From: Plutella xylostella
Taxonomy: Eukaryota; Arthropoda; Insecta; Lepidoptera; Plutellidae
Direction of reading: 5' to 3'
DNA: 64,000 bases
Assembly: GCF_932276165.1 (NCBI RefSeq)
Contig: NC_063986.1
Coordinates: 6,212,501 to 6,276,500, forward strand
Shown here: one piece after another, positions 63,099-64,000 of the stretch
Layout: each line of letters starts with the position of its first letter
Position numbering within the stretch: position 1 is the stretch's first letter
Position numbers and translations under genes: made by a program
Notes under the pieces: model-generated
The model's database searches: none
The model's input: the letters and a program-made list of their open reading frames with translations, nothing else
What the model was told of the DNA's origin: nothing

Positions 63099-64000
63099 CT
63101 AAGTAGTAATGGTAAGGAACTCCTCTGTTTCGATATATGACAGCTTCAACAAGTAGTTCCTGATGCTTCTACTACATTCTTGATACGGTGTGTCAAATAT
63201 ATCAAGAACTCCATTCAATCTGTTATACAGCAATTTACACAAAAAGTACTGAAAACGTTGTGCAAAAGTCGTTCTACATCTTTCAGTTATTGACACAATA
63301 TCTTTACGACGTCTGTCTCTATTTGTGTTGGATGTATTGACACGCCTGTGTTGCAGAAGTACCGAGTGCTGTATGAACAACTGTCTAACTGTCAAAACTT
63401 CGGACTTCTGGTAAACCACCAGAGTAGGTGTTAAGCGAGGCAAGAAGTGGATAACCTTAAGGACTGCCCTCTGTGCTCGCTCAATTTTGATAAGGTGTGT
63501 CTTCGCTGCACCACCCCACACACCAATACAATATAGTAGTAGTGATTGGCATAGTGCAAAGTATATAGTTTTCATAACTTTAGAGGTGGCTGCAAATCTG
63601 ATGTTTTTGAATATGCCAATTAACTTCCGAATGCGCGAGGACAAGACGTTTATATGTTCTCTAAAAGTGAGACCTTCATACAATATTACACCGAGATATT
63701 TAATTTTAATAACTTTTTCTAGTTTCTGAGAGTTACAGTTACACAAAGATGGAATTACAGCATTAGTTGAACATAAAAGAGAGTGTGCAGTTAGAGAAAA
63801 TATTGAGTTTATAGGTTGTGTTGTCGATACCATGGAAAAAGTCATGTATTTGGTTTTTTCTATATTAAGACTAAGGCGAATTAGACCAAGCCACTTCGTT
63901 ATTACATTCAATCCATCTTGGGCATCGTTAAAAACCAAGTCCCATGTGCTTCCTCTAAACAGTACTGCTGTGTCGTCAGCAAACGAGGAAATGTAGCTAT
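63099..64000 (-). mobile_element. LINE fragment, reverse transcriptase C-terminal part (runs off the window)
   Basis: Open minus frame from the right edge to a stop at 63099. It begins in SYISSFADDTAVLF (the catalytic F-A-D-D block, near 63972-63983). It continues through the thumb (GLIRLSLNIEKTKYMTF, IKYLGVILYEGLTFREHI) and the conserved C-terminal region (LLYCIGVWGGAAKTHLIKIE, AQRAVLKVI). This is typical of Jockey/CR1-type LINEs. The endonuclease and N-terminal RT would lie beyond 64000. The frame is uninterrupted in the part seen. Its relationship to the LINE at 1.2-4.0 kb is only at the superfamily level. Confidence 0.85.

Noticed and set aside
1..64000. CRISPR arrays, bacterial operons, riboswitches
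   Set aside because: No regular direct-repeat/spacer pattern or bacterial gene organisation; the sequence is eukaryotic.

Overview
The window looks like AT-rich insect nuclear DNA, most likely from a moth or butterfly. The case for Lepidoptera rests on the interspersed repeats: tRNA-headed SINEs, MITEs with ACAGGGTGTTGCAAAA ends, a dispersed repeat reading CCGTTCAGTAGTTTTGGCG, and LINEs related to Jockey/CR1. No gene in the window has its own promoter and start codon that I can recognise.

One structure dominates: a single-strand (minus) array of terminal coding exons. Nearly every one has the same layout. A 3' splice acceptor (pyrimidines plus AG) is followed by about 200 bases of open reading frame coding one FLYWCH zinc finger (W/Y/F-x-C, second Cys, then HxH), and then a stop codon. 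None needs a start codon. In every intact exon I could place, the acceptor falls so that two bases complete a codon begun upstream (phase 1), so all could be joined to one shared upstream donor. I count 63 intact FLYWCH exons, 9 broken ones (one split by a LINE, others frameshifted, fused or reduced to relics), 5 intact non-FLYWCH exons with the same acceptor phase, and one further candidate. This is the organisation known for the insect locus mod(mdg4), where a shared BTB-coding 5' part is joined by alternative or trans-splicing to many 3' exons that mostly code FLYWCH fingers. The shared 5' exons are not in this window, so the assignment is inference from exon type and layout.

Layout, by increasing coordinate (transcription runs right to left). 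1.1-10.7 kb holds class A (E-Y-x-T-S-K-R-G-K start, CSTH core). 11.7-26.5 kb holds class B (T-S-R-G, R-W-x-C, HNHPP). 26.6-34.9 kb holds class C (N-G-Y-K-Y-G, WRCTKH). 35.5-40.9 kb holds class D (FIPS start, FYCSKK core, HNHPPP end). 42.0-43.8 kb holds class E (RGRPQ, WYCST). 44.1-61.8 kb interleaves class F (SSRGKKQI, NVHTH end) with class G (LFPTKKGK start, long THGPxKYxITKDGT tail). The classes are clustered, which points to local tandem duplication.

The non-FLYWCH exons are two copies of the piggyBac C-terminal Cys-rich domain (22.1 and 59.5 kb), a bipartite CENP-B/pogo-type DNA-binding domain (36.7 kb), a Psq-type helix-turn-helix (41.3 kb) and a very basic polypeptide (27.6 kb). Four of these five resemble transposase DNA-binding modules, so the array seems to recruit DNA-targeting domains from transposons as interchangeable tails.

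Between the exons lie transposon remains: a 5'-truncated LINE that cuts FLYWCH exon A1, a second LINE running off the right end, a LINE tail with a restriction-like endonuclease domain, SINEs, at least ten MITE types and simple repeats. There is no bacterial-type operon, CRISPR array, rRNA or functional tRNA.
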